DNA from: JADFMN01 sp964529975
GTDB lineage: Bacteria > Armatimonadota > Fimbriimonadia > Fimbriimonadales > Fimbriimonadaceae
Reading direction: 5' to 3'
Assembly (NCBI GenBank): GCA_964529975.1
Contig: CAZGXW010000035.1
Span: forward strand, 1-28,172
Length of the DNA: 28,172 nt
Positions within the stretch are counted from its first letter, which is position 1, and each line of letters begins with the position of its first letter. Shown one piece after another: positions 7,685-16,352 of this stretch. The translations under genes were made by a program, and so were the position numbers. The notes beneath the pieces are model-generated. The model was not told the origin of the DNA, searched no databases, and saw only the letters and a list, made by a program, of their open reading frames with translations.

Positions 7685-9046
7685 CTATGCCAGGCTTCCC
7701 ATCGGATCCCAGGGATCGAGCACAACGGGTTCCTGGTCCAGGACTGCCACGACGGCAGGCGGAACGAACCGCTTCTGGACTACAACCTCCAAGTTGTACT
7801 CGTCGAACCAGGCGTCAGACATCTGATAAAAGCCCTTGTCGCCGCCCTCCTCTCCCCAGGAGTTCTCGACGCGCCACTTTCGGGGCGAACCAGAGTCGTC
7901 GAGATCGACGCCTGTGAACACCATCGCGTGCGTCATCATGCTTTGCCGATACATAAGGCGCTCCGCCTTGGGCAGTTCAAGATCGCTGCCGTAGAGCAAG
8001 TCAAGCGCGAACACATCCAAGTCCATCGTGCCAAGGTCGCGGTGCAGGTACTTCCCCACGTCGCAGCCAAACCAAACAGGCTCTCCGTCTGATATCTGTG
8101 CGATCGCCGCCTTCTTCATCGTCTGCAAGTCGACGTTGACGTAAGCGATGGGAGCGCCCCCCACAACGTTTCCGAGGAACTTGACCGTGTAGAGCCGGTT
8201 GAACTCGTGCTGGGGCCGCGGGTCATGGATCAGACACACCATGTCGTCTAGATCCATTCCGACATACTGCTTAAAGAACTTCTGCGGCGTTGTCGTACCG
8301 GCGCGCGTGAACTTCCGGTCCTTGTCGCGCCACTGCCACTCGAACTCCTTTGGCGGCACCCCCAGGTGCAGGCACAGCATCTTGTGGACTTGCGCCATCT
8401 GGTCGGTGCGCATCTGGTCCAGGTCGGAGGACGACTTCCCTGCCTCATGGGCCGAGCGCAGACGCCAGGCGAACTCACGCAGTCGGCCCGTGATCTGGGC
8501 GTTCATGGCGGCGGTGTTCGAGGACGAGTCCGTCTCGGGCATCACCGACTTGGGCACGACACCGTACTTGTTGACCAAGTTTATGAACATGTGCCACTGG
8601 CCGCCGTCCTGGATCGGGTCAGCAAGAAGGTGGTCCAAGACCCTCGACCCGACAGGTTCGTCGAGCGTAGCAAGGATGTTGTTCAGAAAGTAGTTGGACT
8701 TCTCCAGCTTGTCGTAGAAGCAGTGGTAGGCCTGACTCAGTTCAAAGTCGTCCCCGAGGTTCATCGTCGAGATGGCTCGGACGCGAAACGTATTGAGGGC
8801 AGCAAACAGCCAGCAACGTCCGGACATCTTTTGAGCGGTGACCTTGTTCTCCGGCAAGTGATGCGAGAACGCCTTGTCGAGGCGTTTCACCGCTTCCCAA
8901 TCCACCGCCACCTTGCTGAGCGGCGCGTTGGTGAGAGCGTTCATGGCGGCCAAGTTCTGGCGGTCGCTTCGGAACGCTTCCTCAAACGAGGCAAGGGTCT
9001 TGGGATCGAGCGCGCCTACGGGCGCGCCAACCAGGGTGCCGGACAT
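7685..9046 (-). CDS. pepC: aminopeptidase C / bleomycin hydrolase family peptidase
   Basis: A papain-fold cysteine peptidase of peptidase family C1B, 453 residues, close to the normal length. The catalytic residues are visible: Cys78 in SGRCWLFA, His373 in MTHAMVFTGV and Asn395 in VENSWGE. The glutamine of the oxyanion hole is likely the one in AQKMSGRC. No signal peptide is present, so it is cytoplasmic, as expected for an enzyme that trims peptides from protein turnover. Members usually form self-compartmentalised hexamers. The protein ends with a longer tail than the classical enzyme (about 25 residues after VVVQKRFVPP), so C-terminal autoprocessing is uncertain. It lies 9 nt after the acetyltransferase gene and is probably the last gene of the same unit. 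Confidence 0.93.
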   Translation of the reverse strand: MSGTLVGAPVGALDPKTLASFEEAFRSDRQNLAAMNALTNAPLSKVAVDWEAVKRLDKAFSHHLPENKVTAQKMSGRCWLFAALNTFRVRAISTMNLGDDFELSQAYHCFYDKLEKSNYFLNNILATLDEPVGSRVLDHLLADPIQDGGQWHMFINLVNKYGVVPKSVMPETDSSSNTAAMNAQITGRLREFAWRLRSAHEAGKSSSDLDQMRTDQMAQVHKMLCLHLGVPPKEFEWQWRDKDRKFTRAGTTTPQKFFKQYVGMDLDDMVCLIHDPRPQHEFNRLYTVKFLGNVVGGAPIAYVNVDLQTMKKAAIAQISDGEPVWFGCDVGKYLHRDLGTMDLDVFALDLLYGSDLELPKAERLMYRQSMMTHAMVFTGVDLDDSGSPRKWRVENSWGEEGGDKGFYQMSDAWFDEYNLEVVVQKRFVPPAVVAVLDQEPVVLDPWDPMGSLA

Positions 9047-9055
9047 GGCCGGATT

Positions 9056-9577
9056 CTACTCAGTAGGGGTCGGAGCGACAGGTGGGCGGGCACCCGGAGA
9101 ACGGAACTCATAGATCGGCCCAGCCCAGTCGCTGCGCCGGAACTCGTTCATCCGCCCGCCCGTGTACCGCCAGATTACGGTCTTCCAGAAGGTGCGACCG
9201 ATCTTGTTCGGCTCTTGAACGGCGATCTGCCATTGGCCCGGGAACTGGTCGAACACCATGCGGGCGATCTCCTCGCCGATTCCAAGCCTTCGGTACATGT
9301 TGAGGATAAAGAACTCGGCGACCGTGTGGATGTGCCCGCCCTTCAGCGACTCGATGTCGCGAACGAGCACGAATCCAGCGACCTTTCCCTTGACTCGGAT
9401 AAGGAACGGATGGCGTTCGGGCTCGACCCAGTAGCACGAATAGTGGGGATACGCGAGGTTGCCGTCTTCACCGAACTCGACGTCCTCGTACACGGTCATC
9501 TCGTGGAGGTACATGTTCAGAAGGCTGCGCAAGAGGTCGCGTTGTTGCAGACTCGCCCTTTCGATCTCTAGTGCCAT
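9056..9577 (-). CDS. GNAT-family N-acetyltransferase
   Basis: A 173-residue protein with the GNAT fold. The strand-helix core HTVAEFFILNMYRRLGIG carries the acetyl-CoA pyrophosphate-binding signature (R-R-L-G-I-G), and the conserved pattern of four strands precedes it (PFLIRVKGKVAGFVLVRD). The C-terminal segment WQIAVQEPNKIGRTFWKTVI matches the subgroup in which this region closes the acceptor site. The acceptor cannot be told. It follows ppc by 15 nt and precedes pepC by 9 nt, suggesting a three-gene unit with no obvious common pathway. The purine-rich GGGAAGAGGAT directly before the ATG supports the start. Confidence 0.88.
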   Translation of the reverse strand: MALEIERASLQQRDLLRSLLNMYLHEMTVYEDVEFGEDGNLAYPHYSCYWVEPERHPFLIRVKGKVAGFVLVRDIESLKGGHIHTVAEFFILNMYRRLGIGEEIARMVFDQFPGQWQIAVQEPNKIGRTFWKTVIWRYTGGRMNEFRRSDWAGPIYEFRSPGARPPVAPTPTE

Positions 9578-9592
9578 ATCCTCTTCCCTTTC

Positions 9593-12370
9593 CTAGCCTG
9601 TGCTCTGCATCGCGGCAGCTATGCCTGCGAGCGTCTGCAACGTTGCCTCGCGGTACTGTTCGTCTTGCTTCGCGGCAAGAGCGATCTGAATCTGGTTTAG
9701 CGGAAGGACGGCTGGGTTACGCAGTTGGATAGTCCTTCGAATCACCTTCGCCCTTTCCATCAGTTCCTCCTGTCCAAAAGCCTCGAGCACGCGACGTAAC
9801 GTCAGACGATACTCCGCCATGATTTGTTCGTGGATCCTGGCACCAAGGGCCTGGTCAAGGGTTCTGGCCGAGTACCAAGAGGCAGTCTTCAGTTCTGCCC
9901 GGGCGAGTTCGAGTTCGGCGTTGCGCAATACGGTCTCAAAAAGCGGCCAGTCTGCGACCATCTCGCGTACAAGGCCCAAATTCTTATCGTCATTTTGTAC
10001 GAACCTGTCTAGGGCCGTGCCCAACCCGTACCAACTCGGCAGAACATAGCGACTCTGGACCCAAGCAAAATTCCAAGGGATTGCGCGAAGATCCTCAAGA
10101 CCGGCGACCGAGCCACCTGAGCGCATGACCGGCCTACTCGCGATGGGCAGGTGGGAAATGTCAAAGATCGGGGTCGCCTGAGTGTAGAACTCGAAGAACC
10201 TCTCGTCGTCGTACACAAGCGAACGATAAGTCTCGCGAGAGACTGCGGCGATCTCCTCTGCCGCCCTGTGCCAGCGAGGATCGTCTTGAGGCTGCGACTT
10301 GCTGCGATACTCCGCCGTCTCCAGGATCGACGCCCCAACGATCTGTTCAAGGTGGCGGTGCGCAATCGGAGAAAGGCTGTAGCGGAAACTGATGACCTCG
10401 CCTTGTTCGGTGAACCTGATCTGACCATCAAACCCGCCAGGCGGTTGGCTTCGAATCGCCTTGCTGGCTCTCCCTCCCCCGCGGCCGACCGTGCCGCCCC
10501 GCCCGTGGAAGAACCGAACTTTGATTTCGTGGGCGTTGGCGACATCGGAGAGGCGGCCCTGCGCTTTGTATAGGGCCCAGTTCGCCGAGAAGAACCCACC
10601 GTCTTTGCTCGAGTCGCTGTAACCGAGCATGACTTCCTGACGGTCTCCGCGTCGTTCCAACTGCCTCTTGTAAAGGGGAAGCGCCAGGAGCGACTCTAAA
10701 AGCTCCGGGCCGTTTTCAAGGTCGTCGATCGTCTCGAGCAGCGGCACAATGTCGAAGGGCACCGAGCCATCTTTCAGCAAACCTGCGTCCTTTGCAAAGA
10801 GCAAGACTTCCAACAAGTCGCTGACTCCGTGAGTCATGCTGACCACGTATGCTTGGATCGAATCTTCTCCAATACAGGTTTGGATGCGCCTGATCGCCAG
10901 AAACGTCTCACGTACGTCTTCCGTTTCAGCACTACCCTTCCATTCAGAATCGACAAGCGGCCTTGGGTTCTCAATTTCGCGAACTAGCATGTCGATTCGG
11001 GCTTGTTCGTCAAGGCCGCGATAGTCGGCGACGACGCCTGACGCGGCTAAGAGTTCCGCAACGGCGTCCTCGTGGCGATTTGAATGCTGCCGCACGTCTA
11101 TGGCAGCAAGATGAAACCCAAAGCTATTGACCTCACGCATGAGCCGCGCCATGAGCCCCGTCTCAGCCTGGATCGCCGCCTTCGAATCGAGCAGCACCGT
11201 TTGGAGCCTAAGCAGATCGTCGCGGAACTCGTCCACGGACTCGTAGGCCTGCTTGGGTAAGACTGCGTCTTCGCCGGACTCCAGCGCCTCCGTATACTGG
11301 AACCTGGCTCGTAGTCGCGCCTCAAAGTACCTTAGCGCGAGGTCAAGCGCAGAGTTTCGCCTCCAGTAGCGGTCTGGGATAGAGACGCCAAACCGTTCGC
11401 AGTCCTCTGCAATGCGCGACTCGAGCGCGTCGCCTCCGAAGAGGGCCGACGTGCTGTTTGTCAGTTCACCGCGAAGCTTTACCACGTTGTTGAGGTATGC
11501 CTGAAGGACCAGTTTCGAGTGTTTGAGAGCGGCTTCCCAAGTCACTAGCGCGGTTACGTTTGGATTCCCGTCCCTGTCCCCGCCTACCCAAGAGCGATAC
11601 TCGATGTTCAGGTGTGGCGCCGGCCCGGAAAAGTGCTCCTTCCAAGCCCGTTGCCCGTCACGATCGACCCAAGAGACCGCGTCGAAGATGGTCCGCTCAA
11701 AGAAGAAGAGCACGTTGTTGACCTCTTCTTGCACTGTGAGGCGCGCCGTCCTCAGTTCGTCCGTCTGCCACAGGGCAGTGAGGTTGCGCCGCATCGAGGA
11801 TTCGGACATGTCGGTCGCTCCCAGGGGAGCGTCTAGCCCGAGGTCCTGCTCTTGCAACTGGCTTTCGCCCAGCGCGAGTGCGATAGAGTCCAACCGGTTC
11901 AACACCGCCCGCCTCCTCGCCTCCGTTGGGTGGGCCGTTAGGGTCGGGCAAACAGCGACGCTCTCGAGGATGCTCGCCATTTCGTCGGCCTCAAGCGACT
12001 CAGAGAGACGGGCGTAGACAGCACCCAGGCTCTCCGGCCGCTGTGTGTGGGAGCGGTTCGCGCGGACGATCTCCTTTTGCTCTGCGATATTGAGCAGTTG
12101 GAACAAGATCGTGTACACCCTGGCGACCTTTCGCGCCGTGACAGGGTCGGACAGAGAAGGCAGCCGCTCGAAGAGGTTCGTCGGCCCAGTCTCTTGCGAC
12201 TGAAAGTAGAGGTCTCGAACGAGCGAGACCAGGAATTCTCCTTCTTGCTCGTGCAGAGTCTCGTAGAGGAGGGCATCGATCAAACGAATGTCGCGGCAGA
12301 GCGACGCAGAGAGGCCCTGGGATTCGGGGTTGAGGTCAAGCAACGTCCCACGTCCCATGGTTTGGGCCAT
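9593..12370 (-). CDS. ppc: phosphoenolpyruvate carboxylase
   Basis: PEP carboxylase makes oxaloacetate from PEP and bicarbonate, replenishing the citrate cycle. At 925 residues it has the full family length. The catalytic histidine is His147 in LTAHPTEA; further along come GYSDSSKDGG, the glycine-rich loop FHGRGGTVGRGGG and the positively charged R-Q-H-S segment IDVRQHSNRHE. The C-terminus reads A-M-Q-S-T-G, where many members end in N-T-G; the terminal glycine is kept. No N-terminal regulatory phosphorylation site of the plant type is present. The ATG at 12370 lies 40 nt after rpsT, so ppc may be read from the rpsT promoter. Confidence 0.97.
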   Translation of the reverse strand: MAQTMGRGTLLDLNPESQGLSASLCRDIRLIDALLYETLHEQEGEFLVSLVRDLYFQSQETGPTNLFERLPSLSDPVTARKVARVYTILFQLLNIAEQKEIVRANRSHTQRPESLGAVYARLSESLEADEMASILESVAVCPTLTAHPTEARRRAVLNRLDSIALALGESQLQEQDLGLDAPLGATDMSESSMRRNLTALWQTDELRTARLTVQEEVNNVLFFFERTIFDAVSWVDRDGQRAWKEHFSGPAPHLNIEYRSWVGGDRDGNPNVTALVTWEAALKHSKLVLQAYLNNVVKLRGELTNSTSALFGGDALESRIAEDCERFGVSIPDRYWRRNSALDLALRYFEARLRARFQYTEALESGEDAVLPKQAYESVDEFRDDLLRLQTVLLDSKAAIQAETGLMARLMREVNSFGFHLAAIDVRQHSNRHEDAVAELLAASGVVADYRGLDEQARIDMLVREIENPRPLVDSEWKGSAETEDVRETFLAIRRIQTCIGEDSIQAYVVSMTHGVSDLLEVLLFAKDAGLLKDGSVPFDIVPLLETIDDLENGPELLESLLALPLYKRQLERRGDRQEVMLGYSDSSKDGGFFSANWALYKAQGRLSDVANAHEIKVRFFHGRGGTVGRGGGRASKAIRSQPPGGFDGQIRFTEQGEVISFRYSLSPIAHRHLEQIVGASILETAEYRSKSQPQDDPRWHRAAEEIAAVSRETYRSLVYDDERFFEFYTQATPIFDISHLPIASRPVMRSGGSVAGLEDLRAIPWNFAWVQSRYVLPSWYGLGTALDRFVQNDDKNLGLVREMVADWPLFETVLRNAELELARAELKTASWYSARTLDQALGARIHEQIMAEYRLTLRRVLEAFGQEELMERAKVIRRTIQLRNPAVLPLNQIQIALAAKQDEQYREATLQTLAGIAAAMQSTG

Positions 12371-12410
12371 GTTATCCCGATGCAGGGAGAAGCGCGATGG
12401 GCCCGAGGCT

Positions 12411-12680
12411 TTACTTCTTCGCGGCCTTAGCCGCGGCGCCTGCGATGCGCGACTTGCGTCGTGCCGCCTGCCTCTTGTGGATGATCCCGCGCTGAGCCGC
12501 TTTGTCGAGGCTCTTCTGCGCGATCTTGAGCGCTTCCGCGGTCTTGGCGGGGTCTCCAGCCTCGATGGCCTGTCGGACCTTCTTGACGTGGGTCTTGAGC
12601 CCGGTTCGGACAGACTGGTTCACCGCGCGCGCTTTGGCGTTGCGGCGGATGTCCTTCTTCGATGACTTCAGATTGGCCAT
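12411..12680 (-). CDS. rpsT: 30S ribosomal protein S20
   Basis: S20 is an all-helical protein that binds 16S rRNA near the bottom of the 30S body. The 89-residue, lysine/arginine-rich product begins with the family's ANLKSSKKDIRRN and contains KTHVKKVRQAIE and GIIHKRQAARRKSR, ending in an alanine-lysine tail. Length and composition are normal. It has a strong promoter of its own 20 nt upstream and is followed by ppc. Confidence 0.97.
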   Translation of the reverse strand: MANLKSSKKDIRRNAKARAVNQSVRTGLKTHVKKVRQAIEAGDPAKTAEALKIAQKSLDKAAQRGIIHKRQAARRKSRIAGAAAKAAKK

Positions 12681-12699
12681 GGCTGGTTTCTAGGTTGAG

Positions 12700-12708
12700 A
12701 TTATAGCA
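12700..12708 (-). promoter_or_regulatory. extended -10 promoter of rpsT
   Basis: TGCTATAAT on the minus strand, 19 nt before the rpsT ATG. The 9-mer is identical to that at nusA. No -35 resembling TTGACA is present; a short direct repeat occupies that zone. Confidence 0.7.
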
Positions 12709-12712
12709 GGGG

Positions 12713-12732
12713 TCGGGAGCAGGATCGGGAGC
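12713..12732. repeat. direct repeat TCGGGAGC in the rpsT promoter
   Basis: Two copies of TCGGGAGC (12713-12720 and 12725-12732) occur at a 12-bp spacing, just upstream of the rpsT -10 on the minus strand. They could be a regulator site, or low-complexity sequence. Confidence 0.3.
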
Positions 12733-12778
12733 GAGAGTAGGGACGAATCACCGTTTCCTGCCCCCGCTCCCCTCTTTC

Positions 12779-14599
12779 CTAGTCCTTCAGAACGAACTTG
12801 CGCTTGGTCTTGTCGAAGCCCTGGTCGACCTTCTTGTGGTCGTAGTGCCAGACCGGCGAGCCCGAGCGCTGGTAGAAGCACGAGTAGCCGCTGAGCAGCG
12901 ATGCGAGCAACCGCCTCGACGTCCGGCGCACGACGTTTACCTCCCAAAGGACGGTCAAGAAGTCCGCGCCCTTCGGCCAGTGGGTCATGACCTCGCGCAG
13001 GATGTCGAAAGTGCTCATCTCGTCGGCCCTGCCGGAGATGCCTCGCAGTTCCTCCATGCGCTGGCTACTGATGTAGACGACGGGGTCGGTCTGCTCAAGC
13101 CACTCGAACTCGAACACGTTGGGCCTGTCGGTCTTCGTTAGTTTGAATACCGCGCCCGATTCGACTGGCTGGTCGAGCCACCAGTCGATCAAGTTGAACA
13201 GAAGCCGGTGCTTGTGGTTGAGCCAGACCTGCAGTTCCCTGCCCTCCTTGTCGATGAAGATGAGCTCCTGGATCGGGGGCTTGGCATCGAAGAAACCGGT
13301 CGGGAACTGGCACATCGGGAACGTACCGAGTTCTCGGTGGATCGACTTCAGAACGAGTCGGAGCGATTCCGGCGCGTTCTTTGGCTCTGGGAGGACGTCC
13401 TCGTCCTTCACGTCGGTCGCGAGGGGGTGCGAGAGCAATTTGCGGAGCGAACTGCTCAGGCCTTCGTCGTTCATCTCGACGTCCACGAGCTCTCCCTCGG
13501 CGTCCTTGAGGTCCGACTTTTCGAACTTAAACGGCTTCGGCAAAGTGCGGATGAAGTCGGGCGCAGATTCCGGGGCGCGGAACCGGTCTCCTCCGACCCA
13601 CCACACTTCGTCCCGGCTCTGGAGCGCGGCCATCATGTTCGCCATGTCGTCCGGATAGGTCTTGACGGCAGGGGTGATTTCGTAGTGCTGTTCCAGGAGC
13701 TGAGCGACGGTCACGCTCTGATCGCTTGCCTTGATCTCCTTGATGAGCACCTTGACGTCGGCGGCCTTGAGTTCAAGCGGGGCGACGTCTTCGATCTCAA
13801 TCGTCGGCTTGATCTTGGGGGCGACGACGGCGGCGAGTTTAAGCCACTTGCCTGCCTCGCTCTCTGCGTATATCTTTCCGTTCGGCGAGTACACAAAACC
13901 CGGGATGCTCAGGAGTTCGGCATTGAAAGCGCGCCAGTCGTACAAGCGAGGCGCGGTTGGCTCATCGGGAGAAAGTTTCCTCCAAGCGGCTGCGCCAAGC
14001 GCCTTCAGGCTGACAGGAGAGGTTCGCTCGAGGGCGAGCATGATGGCGTCCTCGTGGAGCCAGTTGAACCGAACAAGTTCCTTCTCGACGGCTTCGACTT
14101 CTTCGGCCGAGATCTTGTTGACCAGGAGCGCGCGTTCAAAGTCCTCGTCCGCCGCCTTGAAGACGATGGTCGCAGGAACGAGGTGGTCGCTCTTGGTCAG
14201 GAAGAGGTGCTCCGAATCGACAGCGGTTCGCCGAATGGCGGCCTCGACCCAATCGGCCGAGCGGCCACGCGTTCGACTAAGTTCGTGTATGGCGAGGTCG
14301 AGCGGCATCGGAGCGTCGTATCGCTCGACGACGAGCCGCAGGGCCTCGTGGAACGGTCGGCCTGCACCCGCGACACGGGCGGCCGGAACCCAGCGGCGCT
14401 CCTGGTACGCGAACATCGTGGGGTTGCTGGCAAGGAGCGAGCGGACGGCAGGGAGCCCGAGGCCGGTCGCCTTGAGCCTGTCCGAGATCTCGCTCGGCTT
14501 CATGACCTCGTACATCTCGGTCAGTTCTTGAAGGATAAGGCGGTCGGCATATAGGCGAGCCGCTTGCTCGCTGGGCTTGAGGGGGGTTGCTTTGGACAA
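12779..14599 (-). CDS. unknown protein with repeated winged-helix-like modules
   Basis: A 606-residue cytoplasmic protein that I cannot assign to a family. It appears to be built from several modules of about 60-90 residues. Each consists of helices rich in leucine and glutamate followed by a short hairpin with aromatic residues: about 14-75 (ending QERRWVP), 82-148 (SDHLVP), 168-255 (NGKIYAE), 280-350 (WWVGGDRFR) and 529-600 (GSPVWHYD). This layout recalls HARE-HTH/winged-helix domains of nucleic-acid-binding proteins. Residues about 350-528 form an additional globular region. The start is TTG at 14599, supported by a strong GAGGAG eight nt upstream. It has its own extended -10 promoter and a hairpin-bearing leader. 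It stands between rpsT and rseP as a single-gene unit. Confidence 0.8.
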   Translation of the reverse strand: MSKATPLKPSEQAARLYADRLILQELTEMYEVMKPSEISDRLKATGLGLPAVRSLLASNPTMFAYQERRWVPAARVAGAGRPFHEALRLVVERYDAPMPLDLAIHELSRTRGRSADWVEAAIRRTAVDSEHLFLTKSDHLVPATIVFKAADEDFERALLVNKISAEEVEAVEKELVRFNWLHEDAIMLALERTSPVSLKALGAAAWRKLSPDEPTAPRLYDWRAFNAELLSIPGFVYSPNGKIYAESEAGKWLKLAAVVAPKIKPTIEIEDVAPLELKAADVKVLIKEIKASDQSVTVAQLLEQHYEITPAVKTYPDDMANMMAALQSRDEVWWVGGDRFRAPESAPDFIRTLPKPFKFEKSDLKDAEGELVDVEMNDEGLSSSLRKLLSHPLATDVKDEDVLPEPKNAPESLRLVLKSIHRELGTFPMCQFPTGFFDAKPPIQELIFIDKEGRELQVWLNHKHRLLFNLIDWWLDQPVESGAVFKLTKTDRPNVFEFEWLEQTDPVVYISSQRMEELRGISGRADEMSTFDILREVMTHWPKGADFLTVLWEVNVVRRTSRRLLASLLSGYSCFYQRSGSPVWHYDHKKVDQGFDKTKRKFVLKD

Positions 14600-14626
14600 A
14601 ATCTCTGCTCCTCAGGTTCAAATCGA

Positions 14627-14657
14627 CGCCAAGCAAGGCCAGGGGTTGGGCTTGGCG
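14627..14657. repeat. inverted repeat in the leader of the 606-residue gene
   Basis: Perfect 8-bp arms CGCCAAGC and GCTTGGCG separated by 15 nt, between the promoter at 14667-14675 and the ribosome-binding site. It would fold as a 5'-leader hairpin or act as an operator. No U-tract follows, so it is not a terminator. Confidence 0.5.
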
Positions 14658-14666
14658 CGAACGTAA

Positions 14667-14675
14667 ATTATGGCA
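14667..14675 (-). promoter_or_regulatory. extended -10 promoter of the 606-residue gene
   Basis: TGCCATAAT on the minus strand, about 67 nt before the TTG start. It matches the elements at lysA and carB (C-terminal half). Confidence 0.6.
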
Positions 14676-14705
14676 CAGGGCCATAGGTGGGCCCGGGGGC
14701 CAGAT

Positions 14706-16349
14706 TCACTTGGGCTGAGCCTGCCGCTGGGTCTCCGCTTGGTTCGCATTAGCCCGGCGGCCCAAGTCGACGGCAGAGACCGCGAGCATGAGGAGAACGA
14801 GGAGGCCGATGCCCGAGTTGATCAGCCAATTCTGGACGTTGAGGCTCAGCCGCTTGCCGCCACGCAGCATCTCAACGAAGGCGACCACCATCTGCCCTCC
14901 ATCTAGCGGAACGATGGGCAGCAGGTTCATGACGCCAAGGGAGATGCTGAGTACGCCCGCTAGCGAGAACACGTAGTAGAGCCCGCTATTGACGGCCGCG
15001 CTGGCGACGGTGGCCATGGTCGCCGGTCCGGCGACTTGGTCCTTTGCGGTGGACGGCTGGGCCACGATCTTGGCGAGGCCGGCCACCATGACCAGCGGAG
15101 CCTCGACGGCCTGAACCATTGCCTCACCCGGGCTCAGGTAGACGTGCTTCATCGGGAACAGGATTCCAAGCCGGGCCTGGATGGCGCGCTCGCTTTGGAG
15201 CTCCATGTCTTTGTTCCTGAGCGGCTGCGGCTCTGTGTCCACGGTCGGAACGACGGAGACAGTTTTCAGGGCGCCGTCGCGCCTGAAAGTCACTTTTGCC
15301 GGCACAGGCTCGTACTTCCCCTCTTGTGTCTCGGTCCAGTTGTCCCGGACGATCAAGGTCAAGGTGTAGAAGTCCGGCACGGGTTGACCATCGATCTCGA
15401 CGATCTCATCGCCCTCTTCAAGGCCAGCAGCAGCAGCCCCAGACTCTGGGGACACTCCGCCCACTACAGGCCGCGTGTCGGGCACATACCTGCCGGCGAC
15501 CGAATACAGTCCGAACAAGACGATGAGCCCAAACAGGATGCTGAAGAGGGGGCCGGCGAAAAGCACGAGCAATCGCTGCCACGGAGGACGGCTGAAGAAG
15601 CCTCCCTCGATCTGGGCCTCGCTCCCATCAGCCTTGGCATGCATGCCTGCAATCTGCGCAAACCCGCCCAGCGGGAGCAACAAGAGCGAATACTCTGTGC
15701 CGTCCTTCCCTTGTCGGTGCCAAACCGGTCGGAATCGGACAGGCAGGCTGCTGACCGTGCCGTCTTCTTTGCATGGGACATTGATCTGTCCGAACCCCTG
15801 CTTGTCGTCCTCAGGCTCTCGCAAGTTGAGCGGCAGATAGTAGGCGAGCGCGAGCGCGATGAGCGTCGCGGCAGACAGCGCTCCGACGAACATCGCGGGA
15901 TCGACGCCTTGGAACTTCGTGCCGAACGCGAGCACGACGAGCGCGACCAAGACCGACTTGATCCAGGTACCCAGTATCTGCTTGAGCGGCACGTGGTACA
16001 GGACGGACAGTCTGCACATCGCCCATATGGGGACGATGATGCCTGCGAGCGTCAATCCAGCCAAGTACAGAGGGAGAACAGCGGCGATCGAGCCTGCAGC
16101 TGCAGCGGCGAACGAGAGCACGAAGGCTGCCCAGACCCATGCGGGATGCGCCAGTGGCTTTTCGAGATATGGCCGCAAATCGGTCTTCCGCACGCCACCC
16201 ATGAAAATGGCGAACGCGTTGACCCTCATCCCACACCAGCGTGCAAAAAGGTAGTGCCCCAGTTCATGGACGTAGACCAGGACGGTCAGGACGAGCAGCC
16301 CGACGATGACCGTCAGGAAGAACGAACCTAGGGAAGCGAGCGCGTCCAT
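14706..16349 (-). CDS. rseP: RseP-type site-2 protease with a large insertion
   Basis: An intramembrane zinc metalloprotease that in other bacteria cleaves anti-sigma factors and remnant signal peptides. The zinc motif HELGH is at residues 28-32 in the first membrane helix, and the third zinc ligand is Asp483 in NLLPIVPLDGG. A single PDZ domain spans about 293-370. In typical homologues about 40-50 residues separate HExxH from the conserved beta-strand LPLGGF. Here that distance is about 190, and the extra stretch (about 54-210) holds three or four hydrophobic segments. The product is therefore 547 residues against the usual 350-450. ATG at 16349 follows the dxr stop by 3 nt, the common dxr-rseP pairing. 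Confidence 0.93.
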   Translation of the reverse strand: MDALASLGSFFLTVIVGLLVLTVLVYVHELGHYLFARWCGMRVNAFAIFMGGVRKTDLRPYLEKPLAHPAWVWAAFVLSFAAAAAGSIAAVLPLYLAGLTLAGIIVPIWAMCRLSVLYHVPLKQILGTWIKSVLVALVVLAFGTKFQGVDPAMFVGALSAATLIALALAYYLPLNLREPEDDKQGFGQINVPCKEDGTVSSLPVRFRPVWHRQGKDGTEYSLLLLPLGGFAQIAGMHAKADGSEAQIEGGFFSRPPWQRLLVLFAGPLFSILFGLIVLFGLYSVAGRYVPDTRPVVGGVSPESGAAAAGLEEGDEIVEIDGQPVPDFYTLTLIVRDNWTETQEGKYEPVPAKVTFRRDGALKTVSVVPTVDTEPQPLRNKDMELQSERAIQARLGILFPMKHVYLSPGEAMVQAVEAPLVMVAGLAKIVAQPSTAKDQVAGPATMATVASAAVNSGLYYVFSLAGVLSISLGVMNLLPIVPLDGGQMVVAFVEMLRGGKRLSLNVQNWLINSGIGLLVLLMLAVSAVDLGRRANANQAETQRQAQPK

Positions 16350-16352
16350 GCC

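Noticed and set aside
8366..9571. Plus-strand open frame of 401 codons across pepC and the acetyltransferase gene
   Set aside because: It runs antisense to two well-supported genes and has no recognisable domain.
13208..14554. Long plus-strand open frame of 448 codons opposite the 606-residue gene
   Set aside because: It is the antisense shadow of a GC-rich gene with good promoter and ribosome-binding site; its translation is rich in R, V, L, D and H with no domain.
15036..16331. Long plus-strand open frame of 431 codons opposite rseP
   Set aside because: Antisense shadow of a gene with unmistakable RseP motifs; low-complexity translation.
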